Source of the DNA: a virus
Strand: one strand, 5' to 3'
IMG/VR virus record: IMGVR_UViG_3300025120_014686
Location: 1 to 22,278 of that record
DNA: 22,278 nt
Shown: positions 4,950 to 11,755 of the stretch, piece by piece
Numbering within the stretch: the first letter of the stretch is position 1
Layout: each line of letters opens with the position of its first letter
The notes under the pieces: model-generated
Database searches by the model: none
What the model was told of the DNA's origin: nothing
Seen by the model: only the letters and a program-made list of their open reading frames with translations
Program-made: the position numbers and the translations under genes

Positions 4950-5399
4950 ATGACTTACTACTCAACTAAAACATACGGACACAACATAGGACTATCTGCG
5001 GTGTTTAGACAACCCAACGCAGACCACTCCCACTGTCACTTACTGCACGGATACAGTCTTGCTTTCAAATTTACATTTGGTTGCAACGATTTAGACAATA
5101 AGAACTGGGCGGTGGACTTTGGTGGATTAAAACCATTAAAGGGATGGTTAGAAGATCACTTTGATCATAAAATGGCACTTGATAAAAACGACCCACAGTT
5201 AGAAAAATTGCAAGAACTTGAACAGCATGACCTAGCCGAAGTTAGAATATTTGATGGTGTTGGTGCAGAAATGTTTGCCAAACATGCATTTGATTTCGCT
5301 GACCAATTGATCAGGGAAAAAACAGATGGCAGATGTTTTGTAGACAGCGTGGAGTGTATGGAACACGGAGCCAACAGTGCCATCTACAGAAAAGACTAA
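4950..5399 (+). CDS. queD: QueD/6-pyruvoyl-tetrahydropterin synthase family protein, divergent zinc site
   Basis: This 149-residue protein has the family's core segments: SHCHLLHGYSLAF (27-39), WAVDFGGLKPLKGWLEDHFDHKMAL (53-77) and a C-terminal VECMEHGANSAIY. QueD makes 6-carboxytetrahydropterin from dihydroneopterin triphosphate on the way to preQ0, queuosine or 7-deazaguanine DNA bases. Compared with E. coli QueD, the first zinc His is Phe19 and the third is Tyr35; Cys29 and His33 remain. I recall a proteobacterial/phage subfamily with the same FR...SHC..LHGY pattern, where neighbouring His residues may replace the ligands, so activity is plausible but not shown. It has a strong Shine-Dalgarno (AAGGAG, 4939-4944). 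No queC, queE or folE is in the window. The end overlaps the next gene by 23 bases. Confidence 0.85.
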   Translation: MTYYSTKTYGHNIGLSAVFRQPNADHSHCHLLHGYSLAFKFTFGCNDLDNKNWAVDFGGLKPLKGWLEDHFDHKMALDKNDPQLEKLQELEQHDLAEVRIFDGVGAEMFAKHAFDFADQLIREKTDGRCFVDSVECMEHGANSAIYRKD

Positions 5400-6516
5400 A
5401 TTTTTACCTGATACTGTTGAAGTTGGGTTAAATGACATTTCTTACAATATAAAAGTTTACGACACACATCTAGGTAGCAGATGGATAAAAGCACTTAAGG
5501 ATAATCTAGCACATCAAAGGGTACTAGAAAAAAACTTTTGCTTTTTGGGTTTTGCAGACTCCAAAAGAAATCTTAGTTTCCTGTGTCGTGAACTTAACAA
5601 AAACATTAATCAAATAAATTCATTTGTTTTCGATCCGCCATACCAAAGGATAGATCCTTTTTCTCCCGATGATTTTCAGTTCAGTGGCAGTCTACCAGTA
5701 GGAAAAGCAGTGAACGGGGACACAACGGTAACACCCGGACTTAGGCTGAAACACGAGTCTTGTAATTTATTGCATAGGTACTTTGAGGAACTGCAAGGCA
5801 CGGCATGGCATTTGTCGGAATTTTACAAACAGGCAGACACTCATACAAAATACGCAATAAGACAATTGAACAACATATGCCATGAAATAGAAAGTTGGGT
5901 CATTACTGATCGGAAAAAAATACTCGAACCTGAATGGATGCGTCCTTCACAAATAACAACTTTTTTAAACGCACCTAGATACGACCTACACGATGATGAT
6001 TACAGTTTGTTCCAGCAGAACAGATATGATCGAGAACTAGGCGGTGTCTACCTGCATTGGTCACAGGTGGGTAAAACCTTATACGAAGTTTTCAGAGACG
6101 AGGATGCCCCTAAAATGACAGAAGCACTGTGTTCAGAAATAAATCATCAAAAATATTATTCTGGAGAATTTGACATAGAATGGGGTCAAACTATAACAGA
6201 AAACAGTAATTTCAAAAAACAAGAGATGGACAAATTTAGACAATGGTTGAAAAACAACGACTATGATTGGTATGACCCTAAACTATCTCTAGGCTATATT
6301 AAACTGGGACAGGTTGACCTGCAAACATTTGGAAACAATGCTACTATAACAAAAATACATGACGCCATGGGTAAGAATTTAAATATAAGCAGTATAAAAG
6401 TTGTATCAAATTTGACTGTTGAATGTGTTTATCCTTACACACTAGACAGCGACAACTGGAAACAAATGCAAATTGATGAACTAGGACGAGGATATGAATC
6501 ACGTAGTATGCGTTAA
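5377..6516 (+). CDS. Large hypothetical phage protein, GTG start
   Basis: This 379-residue soluble protein is not recognised. The first possible start is GTG 5377, inside the QueD gene; the next in-frame Met is about residue 188, which would lose half the protein, so GTG (or another non-ATG codon just downstream) is required. Visible features are an early beta-rich part, a His- and Trp-rich centre (about residues 128-150, LHRYFEELQGTAWHLSEFY), LGGVYLHWSQVGKTLYEVF (about 223-241) and a C-terminal IKLGQVDLQTFGNN. No nucleotide-binding or DxD motif is evident. It ends 23 bases inside the next gene. Its size and place at the head of a glycosyltransferase cluster suggest a role in that pathway, without proof. 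Confidence 0.75.
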   Translation: MPSTEKTKFLPDTVEVGLNDISYNIKVYDTHLGSRWIKALKDNLAHQRVLEKNFCFLGFADSKRNLSFLCRELNKNINQINSFVFDPPYQRIDPFSPDDFQFSGSLPVGKAVNGDTTVTPGLRLKHESCNLLHRYFEELQGTAWHLSEFYKQADTHTKYAIRQLNNICHEIESWVITDRKKILEPEWMRPSQITTFLNAPRYDLHDDDYSLFQQNRYDRELGGVYLHWSQVGKTLYEVFRDEDAPKMTEALCSEINHQKYYSGEFDIEWGQTITENSNFKKQEMDKFRQWLKNNDYDWYDPKLSLGYIKLGQVDLQTFGNNATITKIHDAMGKNLNISSIKVVSNLTVECVYPYTLDSDNWKQMQIDELGRGYESRSMR

Positions 6517-7192
6517 ATGGGGCAACAAGTATGTTTCGGAATATGTCAATGTGCTGAGAAACATGGTCAAACGGAATTGCACACTTGATTATGAATTTCA
6601 CTGTTTGACAGATGACCCAAACGGACTAGACCCAGCAGTTGATGTAATCAGATTGCCGAAAGACCCATGGATAAAAACATGGTGGAGCAAGTTATGGATG
6701 TTCTCGCCGGAAATGCCACTCAAAGGTAACATACTCTTCTTTGACCTGGACGTTGTAGTATTTGACAACATCGATACTTTGTTCACACACAACCCAGGCA
6801 AGTTTAATATCATAAGGGACTTCAATAGATGTAGGATCAATGACTGGAAAACATCAAATTCCAGTTGCATGAGATGGGAGTCCGGTACTATGAACTACCT
6901 ATGGAATGAATTCAAGCAAAATCCTACACAAATTATGCAGTCAAATCACGGAGACCAAGACTGGATAACAAAGAGAGCAAAGCAAGACATTAATTGGTTC
7001 CCCGACGAATGGATCAGATCATACAAATGGGAGATGGTTGGCTACAAAGATACAAAATTATTAACCAAGGATGGCAAGAAATATTTCAAGACCCCAGCAC
7101 GGATAGAAAAAGGAAACAAAGTTGCAGTGTTTCACGGCTCTCCAAATCCAATGGAGTGTGCCGACCAATGGGTAATAGACAATTGGAAGTAG
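6494..7192 (+). CDS. GT-A glycosyltransferase, GT8-like
   Basis: In this 232-residue protein, ILFFDLDVVVFDNIDTLF (80-97) holds the DxD metal motif (Asp84/Asp86), followed by SNHGDQDWI (150-158) and a C-terminal VAVFHGSPNP. This is the order found in GT8-type transferases: DxD, then DQDW, then a hydrophobic strand ending in HG/G..KP that binds the diphosphate. These enzymes move a sugar from a UDP-sugar in retaining fashion; donor and acceptor are unknown. It starts at ATG 6494 with ACGAGGA as Shine-Dalgarno, within the end of the preceding gene. No TM segment is seen, so it is cytoplasmic. Targets could be the virion, phage DNA or host envelope glycan. Confidence 0.87.
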   Translation: MNHVVCVKWGNKYVSEYVNVLRNMVKRNCTLDYEFHCLTDDPNGLDPAVDVIRLPKDPWIKTWWSKLWMFSPEMPLKGNILFFDLDVVVFDNIDTLFTHNPGKFNIIRDFNRCRINDWKTSNSSCMRWESGTMNYLWNEFKQNPTQIMQSNHGDQDWITKRAKQDINWFPDEWIRSYKWEMVGYKDTKLLTKDGKKYFKTPARIEKGNKVAVFHGSPNPMECADQWVIDNWK

Positions 7193-7196
7193 TAAC

Positions 7197-7679
7197 ATGA
7201 AACTAGAATTTTATTTTAAAAATATTAATGGTGTTGGCGAAAAACAACCTGTCTGCAGAATTGCACTTAATGGTTCAGACCTCTACACTGGTAAAGTAAA
7301 GGAAAAAGTAATACTAGATAGCGTCCACAACGACCATAATACTCTGAAAATATTTTTTGAAAATAAAGAAGGAAGAGATACCATAATTGACGATCAGAAT
7401 CAAATCAAGCAGGACTTGAATTTTGAATTGGAACGTTTAATCGTAGATGGCATAGATCTTAAACACCTTATATGGGAAAGTAAATATATTTCCAAAGACG
7501 ATATCATTGAGTCTTGTTTGTTCTTTGGACCAAAAGGCCACTGGGAGATTAATTTTGATTCCCCGATACTCAAGTGGGTACTTCGCACAAACCATGCCAA
7601 AAACAAAAACGATCCCGACTGGGAAGAGGGCTATAACTATTACGAGGAAGCATGTCTGAAATTAGAAAAGATAAAATAA
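7197..7679 (+). CDS. Beta-rich hypothetical protein, possibly carbohydrate-binding-like
   Basis: This 160-residue protein is not firmly recognised. The N-terminal two-thirds alternates short hydrophobic strands and turns (VCRIALNGSDLYTGKV, NTLKIFFENKEGRDTI, ELERLIVDGIDLKHLIW), typical of a beta-sandwich. The NG..LY.G strand, an N.L.I..ENK strand and DT/D residues resemble carbohydrate-binding modules in pattern only. The C-terminus is helical (WEEGYNYYEEACLKLEKIK). It begins 4 bases after the glycosyltransferase and overlaps the aminotransferase-like gene by 28 bases, so it is made with them. A sugar-recognition or scaffold role is an inference from neighbours. Confidence 0.72.
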   Translation: MKLEFYFKNINGVGEKQPVCRIALNGSDLYTGKVKEKVILDSVHNDHNTLKIFFENKEGRDTIIDDQNQIKQDLNFELERLIVDGIDLKHLIWESKYISKDDIIESCLFFGPKGHWEINFDSPILKWVLRTNHAKNKNDPDWEEGYNYYEEACLKLEKIK

Positions 7680-8713
7680 CCAAGATAGCATGGGCACTGA
7701 TGACTGCCTCTGTTCAGAAAAAATTAGATGTTCCTGGGGAGTACCTATGGAATATTCCTGTAAGCAATGATTTTAACGAAATACGATCAAAGACATGGAG
7801 TGTGTTTTCTAGTGGTAATTGTATCAAAGACAAGGAAGCCATAGAATTTATAAATGGGGTGCAACTAAACAAATTCCTACAAGACCCACACATTGTTAAA
7901 AGATACGAAGAGTATTTCCCTACATGGTTGAAAAAATGCTCCAGGTTCCGATTGAATGGCATAGATGATTTCAAATGTAGTTCATTGTCACAGGGATCTC
8001 AGGAATACTTCATTAATTTTTACCTGACTCATCGGAATAAAAGATTCAGAATACTAAAAGGCGAATACTGGTGGCACATGGAGGTGTGGAAAAATATGGG
8101 TATTGAATGGGAGTACATCGAAAATGACAATATAAAAGCAAATGATGTGGTGATAGTAAGTTTTCCATTCGCTAGATTAGGAGACAAGCACCCACAATTA
8201 GACAGTGTGTTGGACCAATGTGAAAAGATAGGTGTGCCTGTGATGTTAGATTTCATTTATCTGCCCAACGTTACCTATGAAAATTTACAAATTGATCTTA
8301 CACGGTCATGCATCCAGTCCTTGAGCTTCAGTTTGAGTAAGGCATATCCTGTGGCAAACGGCCGAGTGGCTATAAGAATGACGAGGGACAAAGTTTATGA
8401 TCCCATGCAGATAAGCAATGACGAAAATGTTGCTAATAGATTAGCCGCAGGTCTTGGACTTGCAGTGATGGAACATTTCAAAGTAGACTACATGGTCGAG
8501 AAGTATCAAAAAGAGCAAGAGCATTGGTGTAAAGTTTTAGGATTGCAACCAACCAAGGTGGTTCACTTCGCACTGGGAGAACCCTATACAGAGAACGGCA
8601 GGAAGACAAACAAAAGATTCTTCAGCGAGTTCAATGATCAGCAAAACAGATATAATCTAGGACCACTATTCGCAAACAAAAATCTGCTCACCAAAATGGG
8701 ATACTATGAGTAA
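7652..8713 (+). CDS. PLP-dependent fold-type I aminotransferase-like protein
   Basis: This 353-residue protein shows the fold-type I pattern. CSSLSQGSQEYF (109-120) corresponds to the PLP-phosphate loop, and DVVIVSFPFARLGDKHPQLD (165-184) to the V.L..P.NP.G strand. GVPVMLDFIYLP (194-205) carries the pyridine-N Asp200, and SLSFSLSKAYPVANGRVAIRM (223-243) carries the Schiff-base Lys230 and the phosphate-binding Arg238. The Asp-Lys spacing of 30 fits. The key residues look intact, though the protein is shorter than usual and the FPFARLG loop replaces NP.NP.G. In a glycan cluster it may make an amino-sugar or act on an amino acid. Start ATG 7652 has a GAGGA Shine-Dalgarno. It overlaps both neighbours. 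Confidence 0.82.
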   Translation: MSEIRKDKITKIAWALMTASVQKKLDVPGEYLWNIPVSNDFNEIRSKTWSVFSSGNCIKDKEAIEFINGVQLNKFLQDPHIVKRYEEYFPTWLKKCSRFRLNGIDDFKCSSLSQGSQEYFINFYLTHRNKRFRILKGEYWWHMEVWKNMGIEWEYIENDNIKANDVVIVSFPFARLGDKHPQLDSVLDQCEKIGVPVMLDFIYLPNVTYENLQIDLTRSCIQSLSFSLSKAYPVANGRVAIRMTRDKVYDPMQISNDENVANRLAAGLGLAVMEHFKVDYMVEKYQKEQEHWCKVLGLQPTKVVHFALGEPYTENGRKTNKRFFSEFNDQQNRYNLGPLFANKNLLTKMGYYE

Positions 8714-9020
8714 AAGTTTTGGCAATATCGCTGTAAAGAGGGCATCGCCTAGTATGAGTGAAGTGCCGGACAACTGTGGATATATGCAACAGTTTGAATT
8801 TAACGTGGACATGAACAGTAACGGTGTAATGGGTGAATGTATAGACTGGTGTCAAAATAACTGTGTAGGTAAGTGGGGTTGGTGGTTCGAACCTGCTGGT
8901 GATATAGATAATCCAAAGAACCATTGGGAGCATCAGAACGCATACATGAGCTTCGAAAAGCAAAGAGATGCCACAAGGTTTTGGATATCTGTTGGAGTAA
9001 AAAACAGTGGAAGGAAATAA
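8706..9020 (+). CDS. Small hypothetical protein, Trp- and Cys-rich
   Basis: This 104-residue protein overlaps the aminotransferase-like gene by 8 bases. It contains NVDMNSNGVMGECIDWCQNN and CVGKWGWWFEPAGD (middle), with four Cys (24, 45, 49, 54) and many Trp, and ends with DATRFWISVGVKNSGRK. The FWISV-type C-terminal strand and the CIDWCQ.N segment recall small phage proteins of unknown function in marine T4-like genomes (recollection). No catalytic motif is seen. The start is ATG 8706, and there is no obvious Shine-Dalgarno, consistent with coupling to the upstream gene. Confidence 0.72.
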   Translation: MSKSFGNIAVKRASPSMSEVPDNCGYMQQFEFNVDMNSNGVMGECIDWCQNNCVGKWGWWFEPAGDIDNPKNHWEHQNAYMSFEKQRDATRFWISVGVKNSGRK

Positions 9021-9034
9021 GGATAATTAGTAGT

Positions 9035-9370
9035 ATGAACTTATTTGAAATTACAGATGAAGCAAAGAATCAAATCGAGAAACTTCTCGAAAAAAATCCA
9101 GGAAAGTATGCGGTCAGCCTAGCGGTGCTAGGTGGTGGCTGTGCAGGATTCAAGTACGACTGGGGATTTGCTGACACAAAAGAAAGTGTTAGTGAGAATG
9201 ATCATGTCGAGGACTGGCACACAGGCAGATTCGTGGTTGACGAAACATCCATGCTATATGTAGCCGGTACTAAAATTGACTGGGTGGAGGAAACTTTTGG
9301 ATCACAGTTTGAAATATCAAATCCCAACAGCTCTAGTTCTTGTGGCTGTGGAGAATCATTTGGCATATAA
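9035..9370 (+). CDS. A-type iron-sulfur carrier protein (HesB/IscA/ErpA family)
   Basis: This 111-residue protein carries all three conserved cysteines. LGGGCAGFKYDWGF has Cys36, and the C-terminal SSSSCGCGESFGI has Cys103 and Cys105. The length equals that of IscA/ErpA. These proteins receive Fe-S clusters from the ISC or SUF scaffold and deliver them to apo-enzymes. Phage-borne copies are known in T4-like marine phages and are usually explained as support for host Fe-S supply during infection (family knowledge). The start is ATG 9035; a longer frame from 8924 runs into the upstream gene and adds residues foreign to the family. AAGGA at 9011-9016 is a distant Shine-Dalgarno. The stop shares a base with the next ATG (TAATG). 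Confidence 0.93.
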   Translation: MNLFEITDEAKNQIEKLLEKNPGKYAVSLAVLGGGCAGFKYDWGFADTKESVSENDHVEDWHTGRFVVDETSMLYVAGTKIDWVEETFGSQFEISNPNSSSSCGCGESFGI

Positions 9371-10113
9371 TGGATACTGCTTTCATAATAGGCAACGGTG
9401 AATCAAGAAATATTTTCCCAATAGAAAAACTCAAAGGCAACGGTACCATATATGGTTGTAATGCCATCTACAGAGATCATCCAATGCTGTGTGATCACAT
9501 AGTTGCTGTTAGTCCTGAGATGTATGAAGAACTGGCACAATGGCACAACAAAGGCAAGGAGTCTCCACGGATATATGGAATCAACGATATCAGCAAATGG
9601 AATTACATCTGCAAGGGCGACAATGTCATGGATGTACCACTGGGACTGAAAATTTACAGAGTTTGGAGAGGAGGCAACCTTAAGAAGGGAGGCAAGGTGA
9701 AAACGAATGATTTCTCCCTGGCGAAAGGATCTGGCTGTAGTGCAATTTTGCTGGCCGCAGAATCTGGTATAAAAAATATTGTGATTATGGCGTTCGACAT
9801 AATGGGAGCAAAACAATGGGAAATAGAAACACCAAGCAGGTTACAGAACAATATCTACAAAAATTCTAAAAATTATCCTAACAGGGAAAGCATGAAGGCC
9901 TATCTAAAGTATGAATGGATGTACCAATTGAGGCAAATAATAAGACAGTTTCCAGAAACTAATTTCTATTTCATAAACAGGAAAGAGTACCTAGAAGGCA
10001 ACCCTTTCTTGAGATGGTACTTTGACCAGCCAAATATAAAGTGTGGGATATACGCCGATCTCCAAAGATGGATTGAAGGTTACCGTGATGACATCAAGTG
10101 GAAACAACTATAA
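9370..10113 (+). CDS. GT42 sialyltransferase/MptE (DUF115)-like Rossmann protein, copy 2
   Basis: The start is ATG 9370 (TAATG overlap); the frame from 9340 would overlap the Fe-S gene. This 247-residue protein is a paralog of the gene at 3235. FIIGNGESRNIFPI (5-18), IYGCNAIYRDH (27-37), SLAKGSGCSAILLAAESG (116-133) and IVIMAFDIMG (137-146) fall in the same order. It has a longer central section (about residues 60-115, rich in Lys and Trp) and a longer helical end (YEWMYQLRQIIRQFPETNFYF). The GNG.S loop and the GS/TSG loop suggest nucleotide-sugar or nucleotide-diphosphate binding. Its place after a GT8-like transferase and an aminotransferase supports glycan assembly. It ends 6 bases past the stop of the convergent zinc-finger gene. 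Confidence 0.8.
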   Translation: MDTAFIIGNGESRNIFPIEKLKGNGTIYGCNAIYRDHPMLCDHIVAVSPEMYEELAQWHNKGKESPRIYGINDISKWNYICKGDNVMDVPLGLKIYRVWRGGNLKKGGKVKTNDFSLAKGSGCSAILLAAESGIKNIVIMAFDIMGAKQWEIETPSRLQNNIYKNSKNYPNRESMKAYLKYEWMYQLRQIIRQFPETNFYFINRKEYLEGNPFLRWYFDQPNIKCGIYADLQRWIEGYRDDIKWKQL

Positions 10114-10386
10114 AGTTGTAGTACTGCTGGCGTCAAGTTTGTAAACCCTACGCATTTTCACACCTACAGCCTGGGCGAACTTCTTTGAATCGCACTTGTT
10201 ACAGACGTGTTTGTAGTCATTTGAAGCACGGTCAGGGTCCACCTTGCTCTTGGGCCTCATGAAGGTCGCTGAACAGCAGTCACACTTGAACACATATATA
10301 ACATTTTTCCTGTGATAATTGTGTATTGTACCCAGTTTGCTCTCCCTCTTATACAACTTCATTGTTTTAAGCGTTTCTATGAACAT
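10108..10386 (-). CDS. Small zinc-finger protein, convergent with the glycan operon
   Basis: This 92-residue protein (ATG at 10386, or 84 residues from ATG 10362) is the only minus-strand gene supported. FKCDCCSATF (about 33-42) and HVCNKCDSKKF (about 60-70) give two CxxC knuckles about 24 residues apart, a four-Cys zinc ribbon. The basic segment MRPKSKVDPDRASNDYKH between them and the basic ends fit nucleic-acid binding. It could be a small transcription regulator or the zinc part of an HNH-like protein, but no HNH residues are seen. The open frame extends to 10788, but that part is antisense to the first fibre gene. A TAAATA box lies 5 bases before ATG 10386. Confidence 0.78.
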   Translation of the reverse strand: MFIETLKTMKLYKRESKLGTIHNYHRKNVIYVFKCDCCSATFMRPKSKVDPDRASNDYKHVCNKCDSKKFAQAVGVKMRRVYKLDASSTTTL

Positions 10387-10391
10387 ATTAT

Positions 10392-10399
10392 TATTTAAT
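10392..10399 (-). promoter_or_regulatory. TAAATA box for the minus-strand zinc-finger gene
   Basis: Read on the minus strand this is ATTAAATA, 5 bases before the ATG at 10386, with no Shine-Dalgarno. It overlaps the plus-strand box at 10397-10404, forming a back-to-back pair. Confidence 0.4.
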
Positions 10400-10404
10400 A
10401 AATA
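10397..10404 (+). promoter_or_regulatory. Late-promoter-like AATAAATA before the first fibre gene
   Basis: AATAAATA followed by C differs from T4 late TATAAATA at one base. It is 13 bases before the ATG at 10418, leaving a leader of about 8 bases. The same AATAAATAC sequence recurs at 16349 and 18338, before other structural genes. Confidence 0.6.
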
Positions 10405-10417
10405 CGAATAACAGATT

Positions 10418-11752
10418 ATGGCAAGATTAAACATAGACACAGGAACACTAGGAAATCCGGCGACAGGCGATACTTTACGTACCGCTATGACCAAGGTCAA
10501 CACCAATTTCACAGAATTGTACGACTCAGATCTGTTGGCACTTGTTGGTGGACTAATAAAGACACAGACAACCAATGGTGACATCAAACTCCAACCCAAC
10601 GGCACAGGATCCGTTGAGGTTGATCGGATCAAGTTTTCAGGTGATGATATTACTTCACTAGTTACAAATGGCTCAATAAACATCACAGGTAATGGAACAG
10701 GTAGTGTTGGGGTCGAAGGTATGAATTTCACAGGCAATGTGATAAGTTCTGATTCAAACGCCGACATAATATTGACACCAGGCGGCACGGGTGATGTTGT
10801 TGCTGGTGCTATAAGAATTCATGGGACATCTTTAAGTGCAGACGACAGTTCCACTATTAATATTAACGAAGGATTAATTGTAGACGGAGATCTTACAGTG
10901 ACAGGCTCATTTGATCTTGAAGGATTAGCCGTAGGCACACTAGACGTCGATAACTTAAATTTCAATGACAACACCATAAGTTCAGATTCAAACGCAGATA
11001 TAAACATAGCACCAGGTGGCACAGGAAACCTAGTGCTTGACACAGATTTGGTCAGCGTTGGTGGTGGTTCCGAGGTTGGACACATATCATCCAATGGTGC
11101 ATTCAATTTATTGCTATCTACAAACGGTGATACAGATTCAGGATCCATAGAGATCGTTGATGGTGCAAATGGCGACATCACAATAGAGAATAATGGCACA
11201 GGTGACATACTGTTGAAAGCAGGTGGTCAAGTAGGCATAGGTGCACTAAGCTCACCTGACACTTCATTACACATCAAAAGTGCGGCGGCGAAAGTAACAC
11301 TACAAAGGACTTCTGACGCAAACACACCTGGCATAAGTTTCCAAAATTCAGGCGGAAACGTGAGAGCGGAACTGATGATGGATGGCTCTTCAGGTACTTC
11401 GAATACAGTATTTGTGAACACACATGACGGCTCTTCATTGGCAGAAAGATTCAGAGTAACACACACTGGGGCCAAGGTCACAGGAACATTAGACATTGAC
11501 AGTGGTATCAGCATCACAGACAACACCATAACAACGTCGGCATCAAATGCTGACCTAGAGTTGGACGCATCAGGTACCGGAAATGTTGCATTGGCAAGAC
11601 CAATAATAATGGCTTCATTCACAACCACACAGAGAGATGCACTCACTGCCGCAAATGGGATGATCATCTACAACACCACTACCAATCAGTTTGAGGGGTA
11701 CGAGAACGGTGCATGGGTGAGCCTAAAAGCAGACACGGCTGACGCAGGATAG
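10418..11752 (+). CDS. Fibre-like structural protein 1 (444 aa)
   Basis: The N-terminal domain (about residues 1-40, with GDTLRTAMTKVNTNFTELY) is shared with the next three genes and probably attaches to the virion or trimerises. The body is made of degenerate beta repeats such as SSDSNADIILTPGGTGDVV and SSDSNADINIAPGGTGNLV, each about 20 residues with N and GTG turns. The rest includes a segment with RFRVTHTGAKVTGTL and a C-terminal domain TTTQRDALTAANGMIIYNTT...GYENGAWVSL, a module common at the tips of phage fibres (recollection). Repetitive beta fibres usually bind host receptors or form whiskers. It is the first of four head-to-tail paralogs, ending 3 bases before the next. Confidence 0.85.
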   Translation: MARLNIDTGTLGNPATGDTLRTAMTKVNTNFTELYDSDLLALVGGLIKTQTTNGDIKLQPNGTGSVEVDRIKFSGDDITSLVTNGSINITGNGTGSVGVEGMNFTGNVISSDSNADIILTPGGTGDVVAGAIRIHGTSLSADDSSTININEGLIVDGDLTVTGSFDLEGLAVGTLDVDNLNFNDNTISSDSNADINIAPGGTGNLVLDTDLVSVGGGSEVGHISSNGAFNLLLSTNGDTDSGSIEIVDGANGDITIENNGTGDILLKAGGQVGIGALSSPDTSLHIKSAAAKVTLQRTSDANTPGISFQNSGGNVRAELMMDGSSGTSNTVFVNTHDGSSLAERFRVTHTGAKVTGTLDIDSGISITDNTITTSASNADLELDASGTGNVALARPIIMASFTTTQRDALTAANGMIIYNTTTNQFEGYENGAWVSLKADTADAG

Positions 11753-11755
11753 AAC

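Noticed and set aside
8924-9034. Longer start for the Fe-S carrier
   Set aside because: The extra 37 residues overlap the upstream gene in another frame and are not part of IscA-type proteins.
10387-10788. N-terminal extension of the minus-strand zinc-finger frame
   Set aside because: It is antisense to fibre gene 1 and has the same mirror composition; the natural start is ATG 10386 (or 10362).
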